Assembly (NCBI GenBank): GCA_016713505.1
Contig: JADJPA010000001.1
Span: 806,001 to 870,000 of the forward strand
From: Candidatus Competibacteraceae bacterium
Lineage (GTDB): Bacteria > Pseudomonadota > Gammaproteobacteria > Competibacterales > Competibacteraceae
Direction: 5' to 3'
DNA length: 64,000 bases
Part shown: positions 24,820-32,892 of the stretch, piece after piece
How the letters are laid out: every line of letters begins with the position of its first letter
How positions within the stretch are numbered: position 1 is the stretch's first letter
The notes under the pieces: model-generated
Seen by the model: only the letters and a program-made list of their open reading frames with translations
Database searches by the model: none
What the model was told of the DNA's origin: nothing
Translations under genes and position numbers: made by a program

Positions 24820-24983
24820 GAGTCATGGCTCCATAAAATGAGGTTGAACGCCATTATCGGGGATGCTTGTGGGCCTGCAACTCTGGTTTCGGTTTTTCCG
24901 CGCAACGGCGGGAACCCGCATGGCTATCTCCCGTTTTGCGAATAAAATAAACGCTTCCCACCAGCGGATGCACTGGACAAGAT

Positions 24984-25583
24984 ATGGAAGAATTGCTCGC
25001 GAGAATCGATAGGCATTTTAGCGCCAGCGTCAAGGCCAAGCGTCGCACCCTGGAAGCGATGGGGCCACGTATCGCCCGAGCGGCCGAACACTTGGCGGCT
25101 CGATTGCGGCAAGGCCATAAGATCCTGGTTTGCGGTAACGGCGGCTCGGCGGCGGACGCCCAGCATTTCGCCGCCGAACTCGTCAACCGCTTTGAGATCG
25201 AACGTCCGGGGTTGGCCGCCATCGCGCTGACCACCGATAGCTCCGCGCTGACCGCCATCGCCAACGACGCTGCTTTCGAGCAGGTGTTCGCCCGGCAGGT
25301 GCGCGCCTTGGGGCGTCCCGGCGACGTGCTGCTGGCGCTTTCGACCAGCGGCAATTCGCCCAATGTCCTGGCGGCCATGGAAGCCGCCCGACAAGCGGGC
25401 ATGTCCACCGTGGCGCTGACGGGGCGCGACGGCGGACCGATGGCTCGGCAAATTGCTGGGGAAGATATCGAAATCCGGGTGGAAGCGACGGTGACCGCGC
25501 GGATTCAGGAAACTCATATCTTGATCATCCACTGCCTTTGTGACGGCGTGGATTGGCTATTGTTCGGAAAGGAGCAAGCATGA
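24984..25583 (+). CDS. SIS-domain phosphoheptose isomerase / DiaA-like protein
   Basis: A 199-residue SIS-domain protein. GNGGSAADAQHFAAELVNRF (about residues 51-70) and the ALSTSGNSPNVL sugar-phosphate loop are diagnostic of the GmhA/DiaA group. GmhA converts sedoheptulose 7-phosphate to heptose phosphate for LPS, while DiaA regulates DnaA at initiation. The gene is followed with an ATGA overlap by a BON-domain lipoprotein, the arrangement of diaA-yraP (dolP) in enterobacteria, which favours DiaA by context. Residues for isomerase activity appear retained (HxxAE and the C-terminal HILIIH), so I leave the symbol open. Confidence 0.85.
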   Translation: MEELLARIDRHFSASVKAKRRTLEAMGPRIARAAEHLAARLRQGHKILVCGNGGSAADAQHFAAELVNRFEIERPGLAAIALTTDSSALTAIANDAAFEQVFARQVRALGRPGDVLLALSTSGNSPNVLAAMEAARQAGMSTVALTGRDGGPMARQIAGEDIEIRVEATVTARIQETHILIIHCLCDGVDWLLFGKEQA

Positions 25584-26161
25584 AAGCATGGCCATTGCGA
25601 TTGATCGTCGCCGGGCTGGCGACGGTGTTGCTGAGCGGTTGCGTGGGCCTCCTGCTGGGAGGTACCGCGGTCGGCGTCGGCGTGGCGCACGACCGACGGA
25701 CCACCGGCACGGTCATGGATGACCAAACGGTCGAACTGAAGATCTACGACGCCCTGAACAAGAAATTGCCGCCGGGCAACCGAATCAGCGCCACCAGTTA
25801 TAACGGCGTGGTATTGCTGACCGGCGAGGCAGTGTCGGAAGGAGTAAAACAGCAGGCGGATGCGGTGGTTCGGAGCATCACCCCACCGGTCAGGGAGGTC
25901 TATAACGAATTGGTGATTGCCCGGCCTATTCCGTTGTCCGCGCGAAGCAACGACAGCTTTTTGACCAGCAAGGTCAAGACCGCCCTGTTCAAGATCAAGA
26001 TTGACGACTTCGATCCCAGCCGCGTGAAGGTGGTGACGGATCGAGGCGTGGTTTATCTGATGGGCTTGGTGCGGCCGAACGAGGGGGATGCCGCCGCCAA
26101 CGTCGCCAGTCAGGTGAGCGGGGTCCGGCAGGTCGTCACGCTGTTCGAGTTCATCAACTGA
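25580..26161 (+). CDS. BON-domain outer-membrane lipoprotein (DolP/YraP-like)
   Basis: A 193-residue lipoprotein with a signal ending in the lipobox LLSGC (Cys at about residue 21), followed by two BON domains: the first begins near DDQTVELKIYDALN and contains SYNGVVLLTGEA, the second begins SFLTSKVKTAL and contains VVTDRGVVYLMG. Proteins of this kind (DolP) maintain outer membrane integrity. The start at ATG 25580 overlaps the preceding stop and has an AAAGGAG ribosome-binding site. Gene pairing with a diaA-like gene supports the assignment. Confidence 0.9.
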   Translation: MKAWPLRLIVAGLATVLLSGCVGLLLGGTAVGVGVAHDRRTTGTVMDDQTVELKIYDALNKKLPPGNRISATSYNGVVLLTGEAVSEGVKQQADAVVRSITPPVREVYNELVIARPIPLSARSNDSFLTSKVKTALFKIKIDDFDPSRVKVVTDRGVVYLMGLVRPNEGDAAANVASQVSGVRQVVTLFEFIN

Positions 26162-26563
26162 CTATTTGACGATTTTCAGGGTCGGCTTGCGTTGGGAACC
26201 ACCCGCTGGCTTGCTCGGTGGCGCGTTGGGCGGCGGTGAGGGTTCATCGCTGCCGTGCTCCTCTCCAAACGCCATGCCTTGCCCGTTTTCGCGGGCGTAA
26301 ATGGCCAGGACAGCACTGACGGGGATATGCACGTTGCGGGCGACGCCGCCGAAGCGGGCGTTGAATTCGATCCATTCGTTGCCCAGGCGCAGGTCGCGCA
26401 CGGCGGCGCCGTTGATGTTTAGTACGATTCGCCCTTCCTTGATGTGCTGTTTGGGCACTTCCACGCCCGGAAATTCCGCGTTGACCAGGAGATGAGGGGT
26501 CAGACCATTATCTTCAATCCATTCAAACAGGGCACGGATCAGATAGGGGCGAGTCGAAGTCAT
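26162..26563 (-). CDS. sspB: ClpXP adaptor SspB (stringent starvation protein B)
   Basis: A 133-residue adaptor that tethers ssrA-tagged proteins to ClpXP. It opens with STRPYLIRALFEWIEDNGLTPHL, typical of SspB, and the peptide-binding beta-sheet follows (GRIVLNINGAAVRDL, GVARNVHIPVSAVLAIYA). The tail is Pro/Ser/Lys-rich and ends LKIVK, as expected for the ClpX-binding peptide of the family. It lies downstream of petABC, but no sspA gene is present between them. An intrinsic terminator on the same strand ends about 20 bases before its ATG. Confidence 0.93.
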   Translation of the reverse strand: MTSTRPYLIRALFEWIEDNGLTPHLLVNAEFPGVEVPKQHIKEGRIVLNINGAAVRDLRLGNEWIEFNARFGGVARNVHIPVSAVLAIYARENGQGMAFGEEHGSDEPSPPPNAPPSKPAGGSQRKPTLKIVK

Positions 26564-26581
26564 GAGAAATGGACCAAGACT

Positions 26582-26610
26582 GGGAAAAATAAACTCCCCA
26601 ACGGGGGAGT
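26582..26610 (-). terminator. Intrinsic terminator between petC and sspB
   Basis: Reading the minus strand, ACTCCCC (26610-26604) and GGGGAGT (26599-26593) form a 7-bp stem with a CGTT loop, followed directly by TTATTTTTCCC. It should terminate the petABC transcript. Because the sspB start codon follows only about 20 bases later, sspB expression may depend on read-through. Confidence 0.75.
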
Positions 26611-26672
26611 GAGCCGCCGCCAGTTTCGCCGGAGAGCGCGCACGGTAGCGTCCCTCCGGCGAAGCGGTGACG

Positions 26673-27419
26673 TTAATGCACGTCCTTCCAGTATTCCTTT
26701 TTCAGAAGGTAGAAAATCACCGAAGCCAACACCAGGAATAAGACGACCCAAATCCCGATGCGCTGGCGATCCAACTGACCGGGTTCCCCGGCATACGACA
26801 GGAAGTTCACCAGATCCACCATCGCTTCCCGGAATTCAGGAGGGCTCATGCTGCCGGGTTGCACCAGCTCGAAGCCTTGGAGGACCTTGATTTCGGGGCT
26901 GTCTTTGCCTTTGGCTTTGTGAACTTCGTAGACCGGCTTTTGCCAGCCCTGAAGTTCCCACAAGACATTCGGCATACCGGCGTTGGGAAACACCGCATTG
27001 TTCACGCCAAACGGCCGGGTCGGGTCCAAATAGAAGGTTTGCAGGTAGGTGAAAAGATAGTCCACGCCGCGCGAGCGGGCGATCAGGGTCAGATCGGGGG
27101 GAGGGACGCCGAACCACTGCTTGGCGTCGGCCTTGGGCATGGCGTTTTTCATCAATTCGCCGACCTTGGCTCCGGTGAAGATCAGGTTTTGCTTGACCTG
27201 GTCGTCGGTCAGCCCGATGTCGCGGGCCAACCGGTTGTAGCGCTGGTGCTCCAGCGAATGGCAGCCCATGCAGTAATTGACGAACAATTTGGCGCCCTTT
27301 TGCAGGGAGGCCTTATTGTGCAGGTCGAGCGGAGCCCGCTGTAACGGATAGCCCGCTTCGGACGCGAGGCTCAGTGCCGGCAAAACCAGCAAGACGAATG
27401 CAACGATTGTTTTTTTCAT
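26673..27419 (-). CDS. petC: Cytochrome c1 subunit of the bc1 complex
   Basis: A 248-residue membrane-anchored cytochrome c1. A signal peptide (1-19, ending SLAS) is followed by the heme c motif CMGCH near residue 50, a distal methionine candidate in NAGMPNVL, the PPPDLTLIARSRG segment, and a C-terminal anchor helix (IGIWVVLFLVLASVIFYLL) ending KKEYWKDVH. It passes electrons from the Rieske centre to soluble cytochrome c or CcoP. It is the last gene of petABC and follows petB after two bases. Confidence 0.95.
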   Translation of the reverse strand: MKKTIVAFVLLVLPALSLASEAGYPLQRAPLDLHNKASLQKGAKLFVNYCMGCHSLEHQRYNRLARDIGLTDDQVKQNLIFTGAKVGELMKNAMPKADAKQWFGVPPPDLTLIARSRGVDYLFTYLQTFYLDPTRPFGVNNAVFPNAGMPNVLWELQGWQKPVYEVHKAKGKDSPEIKVLQGFELVQPGSMSPPEFREAMVDLVNFLSYAGEPGQLDRQRIGIWVVLFLVLASVIFYLLKKEYWKDVH

Positions 27420-27421
27420 TT

Positions 27422-28660
27422 TCAGGTCACCCTTTCCGGAACTGGCTTGGTCTTCTCGATGGCCGGCAAGACCGGCAGCACGAAGAAGAAAGCGAAGTAG
27501 ATCGCGGAACAGATTTGCGCCAAGGTGGTACGAGCCGGCGTGGTCGGCAATGAGCCCAGATAACCCAGAATCAGAAACGAGATCACGAAGGCCGCCAGAG
27601 CCAGCTTGAATGAGAGGCCACGATAGCGGATGGATTTCACCGGACTGCGGTCCAGCCAAGGCAGGAAGAACAACAAAACGATGGATGCGCCCATGGCTAA
27701 TACGCCCCAGACTTGCGTGCCGGCAAAAGACGGCACCGCCCGCAGGATGGCGTAGAACGGCGTGAAGTACCAGACCGGCGCGATATGCGGCGGCGTCTTC
27801 AGCGGGTCGGCCGGATCGAAGTTCGGGTGTTCGAGGAAATAACCACCCATCTCGGGCATGAAGAAGATCACCACCGAGAAGAACAGCAGAAAGACCATCA
27901 CGCCGACCAGATCCTTGACGGTGTAGTAGGGGTGGAAGGGAATGCCATCCAGCGGTATGCCTTTCTCGTCTTTCAGCTTCTTGATTTCCACGCCATCGGG
28001 GTTGTTGGAGCCGACTTCGTGCAAGGCCAAGATGTGAGCGACCACCAGCCCGAGCAGAACCAGCGGCACGGCGATCACATGCAGCGAAAAAAAGCGGTTC
28101 AGGGTGGCGTCCGACACCACGTAATCGCCGCGAATCCAAACCGACAGATCCGGTCCGATCACCGGCAGCGCGCTGAACAGGTTGATGATCACCTGCGCGC
28201 CCCAAAACGACATCTGGCCCCAAGGCAGCAGGTAACCCATGAACGCCTCGGCCATCAGGGCGAGAAAGATCAATACGCCGAAAATCCAGATCAGTTCGCG
28301 CGGCTTTTTATAAGAACCGTAGATCAGGGCGCGGTACATGTGCAGGTAAACCATGATGAAAAAGGCCGAGGCGCCGGTGGAGTGCATGTAGCGAATCAGC
28401 CAGCCCCAGTCCACGTCGCGCATGATGTATTCGACCGACGCGAAGGCGTCGGCGGCGGATGGCTTGTAGCTCATGGTCAGCCAGATGCCGGTCAGAATTT
28501 GGTTGACCAGGACCAGCAGCGCCAGCGAACCGAAGTAATACCAGACGTTGAAATTCTTCGGCGCGTAATACTCGGTCAGATGCTCCCGCATCATCTTGGT
28601 CAGCGGGAAGCGCTCGTCGATCCAACCCAGGAAGCCGGTGGTGCCTTGTGTGTTTGCCAT
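27422..28660 (-). CDS. petB: Cytochrome b subunit of the bc1 complex
   Basis: A 412-residue eight-helix cytochrome b holding low- and high-potential b hemes and the quinol-oxidation (Qo) and quinone-reduction (Qi) sites. Heme ligand histidines are in RYMHSTGASAFFIMVYLHMYR and in the HVIAVPLVLLGLVVAHILALHE helix. The Qo motif reads PVWY (in HIAPVWYF), the variant expected for beta- and gammaproteobacteria rather than PEWY. The start overlaps the petA stop (TAATG). Length fits the proteobacterial long-form cytochrome b. Confidence 0.96.
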   Translation of the reverse strand: MANTQGTTGFLGWIDERFPLTKMMREHLTEYYAPKNFNVWYYFGSLALLVLVNQILTGIWLTMSYKPSAADAFASVEYIMRDVDWGWLIRYMHSTGASAFFIMVYLHMYRALIYGSYKKPRELIWIFGVLIFLALMAEAFMGYLLPWGQMSFWGAQVIINLFSALPVIGPDLSVWIRGDYVVSDATLNRFFSLHVIAVPLVLLGLVVAHILALHEVGSNNPDGVEIKKLKDEKGIPLDGIPFHPYYTVKDLVGVMVFLLFFSVVIFFMPEMGGYFLEHPNFDPADPLKTPPHIAPVWYFTPFYAILRAVPSFAGTQVWGVLAMGASIVLLFFLPWLDRSPVKSIRYRGLSFKLALAAFVISFLILGYLGSLPTTPARTTLAQICSAIYFAFFFVLPVLPAIEKTKPVPERVT

Positions 28661-29259
28661 TATGCAGCCTCCGGGTTAACGCCGATCAACACGCGGGAGT
28701 CGCTCAGGTATCGGTAGGGAGGCACCTCCAGATTCGACGGAGCGGGAACGCTCTTGTAAACCCGGCCGGCCAAGTCGAAGCGGGAGCCGTGACAGGGGCA
28801 GAAAAAGCCACCTTTCCAGGCAGGGCCCAGATCGGCTGGCGCTACGTCGGGCCGGAAAGTGGGCGAACAACCGAGATGGGTGCAGATGCCGACCAGCACC
28901 AACACTTCGGGTTTGATGGAGCGTGTGGTGTTTTGCGCGTACTTGGGTTGCTGGCTGGCCACTTCGGAATTGGGGTCGAGCAATTCTCCTTTGAGGGCCG
29001 GCAAGTCATCCAACATTTTTTTGCTGCGTTTCAACAACCAAACCGGTTTGCCGCGCCATTCCACCGTCATCAAGGCGCCGTCTTCCAATTTGCTGATATC
29101 GGTTTCCACCGGGGCGCCGGCAGCCTGGGCCCGCTCGCTGGGCGACCAGGATTTTAAAAATGGAACGGCGACGAACGCGACGCCTACGCCGCCGACCACA
29201 GTAGCCGTAGCGGTCAGAAAGCGACGTCTGCCGAGATCGACGTCATCTACCGTACTCAT
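28660..29259 (-). CDS. petA: Rieske iron-sulfur subunit of the bc1 complex
   Basis: A 199-residue Rieske protein. A twin-arginine signal/anchor with GRRRFLTATATVVGG (residues 10-24) is followed by a hydrophobic helix, and the [2Fe-2S] ligands are in CTHLGC (126-131) and CPCHGS (154-159). It transfers electrons from quinol at the Qo site to cytochrome c1. The ATG at 29257-29259 has a GGAGA ribosome-binding site and starts the twin-arginine region, so the longer open frame upstream is not used. Confidence 0.95.
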   Translation of the reverse strand: MSTVDDVDLGRRRFLTATATVVGGVGVAFVAVPFLKSWSPSERAQAAGAPVETDISKLEDGALMTVEWRGKPVWLLKRSKKMLDDLPALKGELLDPNSEVASQQPKYAQNTTRSIKPEVLVLVGICTHLGCSPTFRPDVAPADLGPAWKGGFFCPCHGSRFDLAGRVYKSVPAPSNLEVPPYRYLSDSRVLIGVNPEAA

Positions 29260-29631
29260 ACGCAGTCTCCTGTTGTAATTTATCGTTAGATTATGAATGG
29301 GTTGACCACGCAAACGGTAGGCACGGATTTCGTGTTTGCCGGAGCCGGACTGGGAGTTGTTATTATGTCGAAACCAATCGGTTTCTAGGGCGCGCCACAC
29401 GGTGCGCAAACTCCTTTCAGTAGGTACTCCCGCCGTTTTTGCGGTATGGCAAAACTATAACCCAAGGAAGGTATTAGGGTCTACGCGCTTGTCGCTCGAA
29501 GCCGGCGGACGCAGCGTCCGGCCGCGGTCCATGCGGGGTTCGGACCGGATGGACCGCCGCCGGCGGAGGCGGGCGAACTGAAAGGTGCGGTCGGGCGCAC
29601 CCCGGAGATGGGGTGGTTCGAAGTATGCTGG
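29260..29631. other. Upstream region of petA, no gene
   Basis: A 372-base gap between the 3' end of the binding-protein gene and petA, both on the minus strand. It must contain the petABC promoter. The part nearest petA is relatively A/T-rich. A 6-bp inverted repeat (CACCCC 29598-29603, GGGGTG 29610-29615) lies just beyond the stop of the binding-protein gene and may help end that transcript, but it has no T-run. No convincing gene is present on either strand. Confidence 0.4.
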
Positions 29632-30912
29632 CTACTTAAACAGCGCCGCCACTTCTTGTAAAGTGGCCGGCACGAACCGGCCGTCACGCAGGAAGGTCAG
29701 CCCCACGTAATCCGAACCTTGATTGTCGGTGGTGAAGTCGACCTTGACACCGCCGATGTCGTAGGGTTGGGCGCGGGCGGCTTTCAAGAAATTTTCTCGG
29801 GTCAGCGGCCCGTCGATAGCTTGCATGATGGCGACGAACAGTCGGCCCACGATGAAGCTTTCCAGTGATATGGTATTGAGATTATTGGCTAAGGCCTTGC
29901 GCGCCTCCATCACTATCGGCAGCGGCGAATCGAGCGGTGGGACGGATTGGGTGGCGATCACTCGATCCGCTACATTTTTCCCCTTCAGTAACACGGCCAA
30001 GCGATCGCCGGCTGCCGCCGAGACCGAACTGAAGATCCAGGGTTCGTTTTTATAGCGAGCATAACCCATGAACTCGGCGGCTTGGTCGAAAAGTGCCGTG
30101 GTCGCGACCAAACGACACCGGCTGCCGCTGTCCGCTTCCCATTTTTTGAGCGACAGGTAGCCTGGCCTTGCATTCGTGGTGTCGCGCTGATAAACGCCGA
30201 CCGGACCTATATTGTTACGCTCTGGATTGTCCCCCGACAAAGCCAGGATCTGATCGAGTTTGGCGACGGCGGCTTCGGTGCCGGGCTGTTTGGCCAAAGC
30301 TGCCCGAAATCCTTGCAGGCCGCTCATTCCGTAGGCGTCGTTCTGGACGTAGGCGCATACTTCAGACGGCTTGAGGCCCGTTGCCAAGCTAATCTCAACT
30401 ACGGTTTCCATCTCCTGGGCGTAGCTGGCCCGGAAGTTGAGCACGTCCCCTGGCCCGGTAAAGCCCGCGCCCGTATAGAAGCCGAAGGCCGGTATTTTAT
30501 TTTCGGCCAACACCGGCAGCACCGCTTTGGTGGTGGCGGTGCCCCCGCTGTGCACCATTGCGAAGATACCTTTATTGATGAGCTCCTTGGCGCCTTCTAC
30601 CGCTTTGGCAGGATCGTAAAAGTCATTGTGTTGTTCGAACTCAATGGCGCGCTTCTGCACCCATTGACCGGCCAGCGCCGCTTCCATGCCCTGCTTTTGG
30701 GATTGGCCAAAAAACTTATAATCCCCTTCCAATTGAGTGGTCGCTCCGATTCGGATCGTTTTGTCAGTAACGCCGGTTTCCTTGGCGCCGCTCCAGGCGG
30801 GTGCCAAGCACAGACCCACTAGTAGGGCCAGTGAAGCTTTGCCAAGCTTCGAACCGATCCATCCACAATTCCTTTCGCGCGCGCGGCAAGCGTGAAATTT
30901 TTGTAAATACAT
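29632..30912 (-). CDS. ABC transporter substrate-binding protein (branched-chain amino acid type)
   Basis: A 426-residue periplasmic binding protein of the LivJ/HAAT class. A somewhat long N-terminus with basic residues leads to a signal helix (about 27-42, ASLALLVGLCLAPAWSGA). The mature protein begins GVTDKTIRIGATTQLEGDYKFFGQSQKQGMEAAL, followed by AMVHSGGTATTKAVLPVL and IPAFGFYTGAGF, the ligand-pocket region of the family. The ligand is unknown; relatives bind amino acids, amides or aromatic acids. It lies alone between petA and a Nif3-like gene, without a permease. The upstream region is A/T-rich and should be its promoter. Confidence 0.88.
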   Translation of the reverse strand: MYLQKFHACRARERNCGWIGSKLGKASLALLVGLCLAPAWSGAKETGVTDKTIRIGATTQLEGDYKFFGQSQKQGMEAALAGQWVQKRAIEFEQHNDFYDPAKAVEGAKELINKGIFAMVHSGGTATTKAVLPVLAENKIPAFGFYTGAGFTGPGDVLNFRASYAQEMETVVEISLATGLKPSEVCAYVQNDAYGMSGLQGFRAALAKQPGTEAAVAKLDQILALSGDNPERNNIGPVGVYQRDTTNARPGYLSLKKWEADSGSRCRLVATTALFDQAAEFMGYARYKNEPWIFSSVSAAAGDRLAVLLKGKNVADRVIATQSVPPLDSPLPIVMEARKALANNLNTISLESFIVGRLFVAIMQAIDGPLTRENFLKAARAQPYDIGGVKVDFTTDNQGSDYVGLTFLRDGRFVPATLQEVAALFK

Positions 30913-31003
30913 AATAATTGGCCTATTCGGGATAATGGCTAGGAAATGAAACTATTTCAAAACAATGTCGATGTGGTGAATCAATAAACTGATAATGTGA
31001 ATT

Positions 31004-31017
31004 TAGTCTGAAGACTA
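31004..31017. promoter_or_regulatory. Small inverted repeat in the A/T-rich upstream region of the binding-protein gene
   Basis: TAGTC (31004-31008) and GACTA (31013-31017) flank TGAA, within a strongly A/T-rich 150-base interval before the minus-strand binding-protein gene. It could be an operator half-site pair. No regulator gene is adjacent, and no clear -35/-10 pair could be assigned. Confidence 0.3.
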
Positions 31018-31063
31018 TATTTATTCAATGGTATTCATAGGCTTTTCGGCAAGCAGCCGAACG

Positions 31064-31825
31064 TCAAGCCGGATTGTCGATTTCGACAAAAACGAAGTTT
31101 AAAAGCAATTTTTGAGCCAGCCGTTCGCCCAAGGCTTGCACGCCGTAGCGTTCGGTGGCGTGGTGACCGGCGGCAAAGAAATGCAGGCCGTTCTCGCGGG
31201 CGAAGTGCACCGTTTGCTCGGAGGCTTCGCCGGTCAGAAAGGCATCGACGCCCGCGTTCAGCGCGAGTTCGATATAGGATTGCGCGCCGCCGGTACACCA
31301 AGCCAGCCGGCGGATGGGTCTATCGTTACCGGCCACATGCAGCGGTTTTCGGCCGAGCCGGGCGGCGATGCGTGCGGCGAAAGTCTCTGCCGGCAGCGGG
31401 CTGGCCGGTTCGCCCAGCATGATCAGCCCCGGCGCGCGGCCGGGGCCGTCGGCGGCGCCGGTGACGGTCAGGTCGAGCACGCGGCCAAGCTGAGCGTTGT
31501 TGCCAAGTTCCGGGTGAGCGTCCAGCGGTAGGTGATAGGCGATCAAGCTAATATCGTGCCGGAGCAGGGTGGCGAGCCGACGCTGCTTCATACCGGTGAT
31601 ACGCGGGTCTTCGCCCTTCCAGAAGTAGCCGTGATGGACCAGCACGGCGTCCGCCCGACGTTCGACCGCCGCAGCCAGCAGCGCCTGACAGGCGGTGACG
31701 CCGCCGACCAGCGTTTTCACCTCTGACCGACCCTGCACCTGCAAGCCGTTCGGGCAATAATCGGTGAAGTTTTCAACCGCCAGCAAGCGATCGGCGTAAG
31801 CGACCACCTCGTTTAACCGGGCCAT
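31064..31825 (-). CDS. Nif3-like dinuclear metal-centre protein
   Basis: A 253-residue member of the NIF3/YbgI family, ring-shaped hexamers with a dinuclear metal site. Metal-binding motifs visible are LVHHGYFW near residue 62, the YHLPLDAHPELGNNAQL segment near residue 95, and the C-terminal GHHATERYGVQAL. A role as GTP cyclohydrolase-like or metallo-hydrolase enzyme has been proposed for relatives, but the function is not settled. Its start lies inside the end of hisC by 13 bases, so it is co-transcribed with the histidine genes. Confidence 0.92.
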   Translation of the reverse strand: MARLNEVVAYADRLLAVENFTDYCPNGLQVQGRSEVKTLVGGVTACQALLAAAVERRADAVLVHHGYFWKGEDPRITGMKQRRLATLLRHDISLIAYHLPLDAHPELGNNAQLGRVLDLTVTGAADGPGRAPGLIMLGEPASPLPAETFAARIAARLGRKPLHVAGNDRPIRRLAWCTGGAQSYIELALNAGVDAFLTGEASEQTVHFARENGLHFFAAGHHATERYGVQALGERLAQKLLLNFVFVEIDNPA

Positions 31826-32892
31826 TGACGGGGCTCTAGAATTTCGCCGAGGGCAGCGAGCAGAGCGGCGTTTTGTGCCGGATTGCCGACGGTGATCCGC
31901 AGAAATTGCTCGATGCGCGATTGGCGGAAATGACGGACGATAACGCTTTTCTGACGCAAGGCGGCGGCCAGTTCGGCGGCATCGCGTCGAGGATGGCGGG
32001 CAAACAGGAAATTGGCGGCCGAGGGCAACACCTCGAAGCCGAGTGCTTGCAAGGCCGTTCTGACGGCTTCCCGGCTGGCGATCACCGTGTGCCGGGTGCG
32101 TTCGAAGTGGTCGCGGTCGGCGAAGGCGGCCACCGCGCCGGCGATGGCCAAGCGGTCCAGCGGGTAGGAATTGAAGCTGTTCTTGACCCGTTCCAGCGCG
32201 TCGATCAAGCCGGCGTGACCGACCGCGAAGCCGACCCGCAACCCCGCCAGCGAGCGCGATTTGGAAAGCGTCTGGGCGACCAGCAGGTTAGGGTGGCGGT
32301 CGACCAGCGCGATGGCGGTGTCGCCGCCGAAGTCGATATAGGCTTCATCCACCACCACCGCCGAATCAGGATTGTGCGCCAGCAGCCGGTCGAGATCGGC
32401 TAGCGATAGCAAACAACCGGTCGGTGCGTTGGGATTGGCGAAGATGATGCCGCCGTTGGGACGCTGATAATCGGCGACCCGCAGCGTGAAATCCTCAGCC
32501 AGCGGCACGGTTTCATAGTCGATACCATACAGGCCGCAATAGACCGGATAGAAGCTGTAAGTAATATCCGGGAACAGCAGCGGCGCGGGGTGCTGGAACA
32601 GGGCCTGAAAAACGAACGCCAACACCTCATCCGAACCGTTGCCGGCGAACACTTGAGCCGGGCTGACGCCGTAATAATCGGCGATGGCCTGTTTCAAGCG
32701 CTCGGCGTTAGGGTCGGGATAAAGCCGCAGCGCGTCGGACAATTCGCTCTGGATCGCCTCCAACACCTTGGGCGACGGTCCGTAGGGATTTTCGTTGGTA
32801 TTGAGCTTGACCAGATTGATGAGCTTGGGTTGCTCGCCCGGCACGTAGGGGGTAAGCCGATCAACGACCGGACTCCAATAGGGATTGGTCAT
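31813..32892 (-). CDS. hisC: Histidinol-phosphate aminotransferase
   Basis: A 359-residue class II PLP aminotransferase converting imidazole-acetol phosphate to histidinol phosphate. The start resembles HisC (KLNTNENPYGPSPKV), the pocket residue lies in NPNAPTG, the Asp of VVDEAYIDF is present, and the PLP lysine is in TLSKSRSLAGLRVG. The start overlaps the hisD stop by four bases. It is part of the run hisG-hisD-hisC. Confidence 0.95.
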   Translation of the reverse strand: MTNPYWSPVVDRLTPYVPGEQPKLINLVKLNTNENPYGPSPKVLEAIQSELSDALRLYPDPNAERLKQAIADYYGVSPAQVFAGNGSDEVLAFVFQALFQHPAPLLFPDITYSFYPVYCGLYGIDYETVPLAEDFTLRVADYQRPNGGIIFANPNAPTGCLLSLADLDRLLAHNPDSAVVVDEAYIDFGGDTAIALVDRHPNLLVAQTLSKSRSLAGLRVGFAVGHAGLIDALERVKNSFNSYPLDRLAIAGAVAAFADRDHFERTRHTVIASREAVRTALQALGFEVLPSAANFLFARHPRRDAAELAAALRQKSVIVRHFRQSRIEQFLRITVGNPAQNAALLAALGEILEPRQWPG

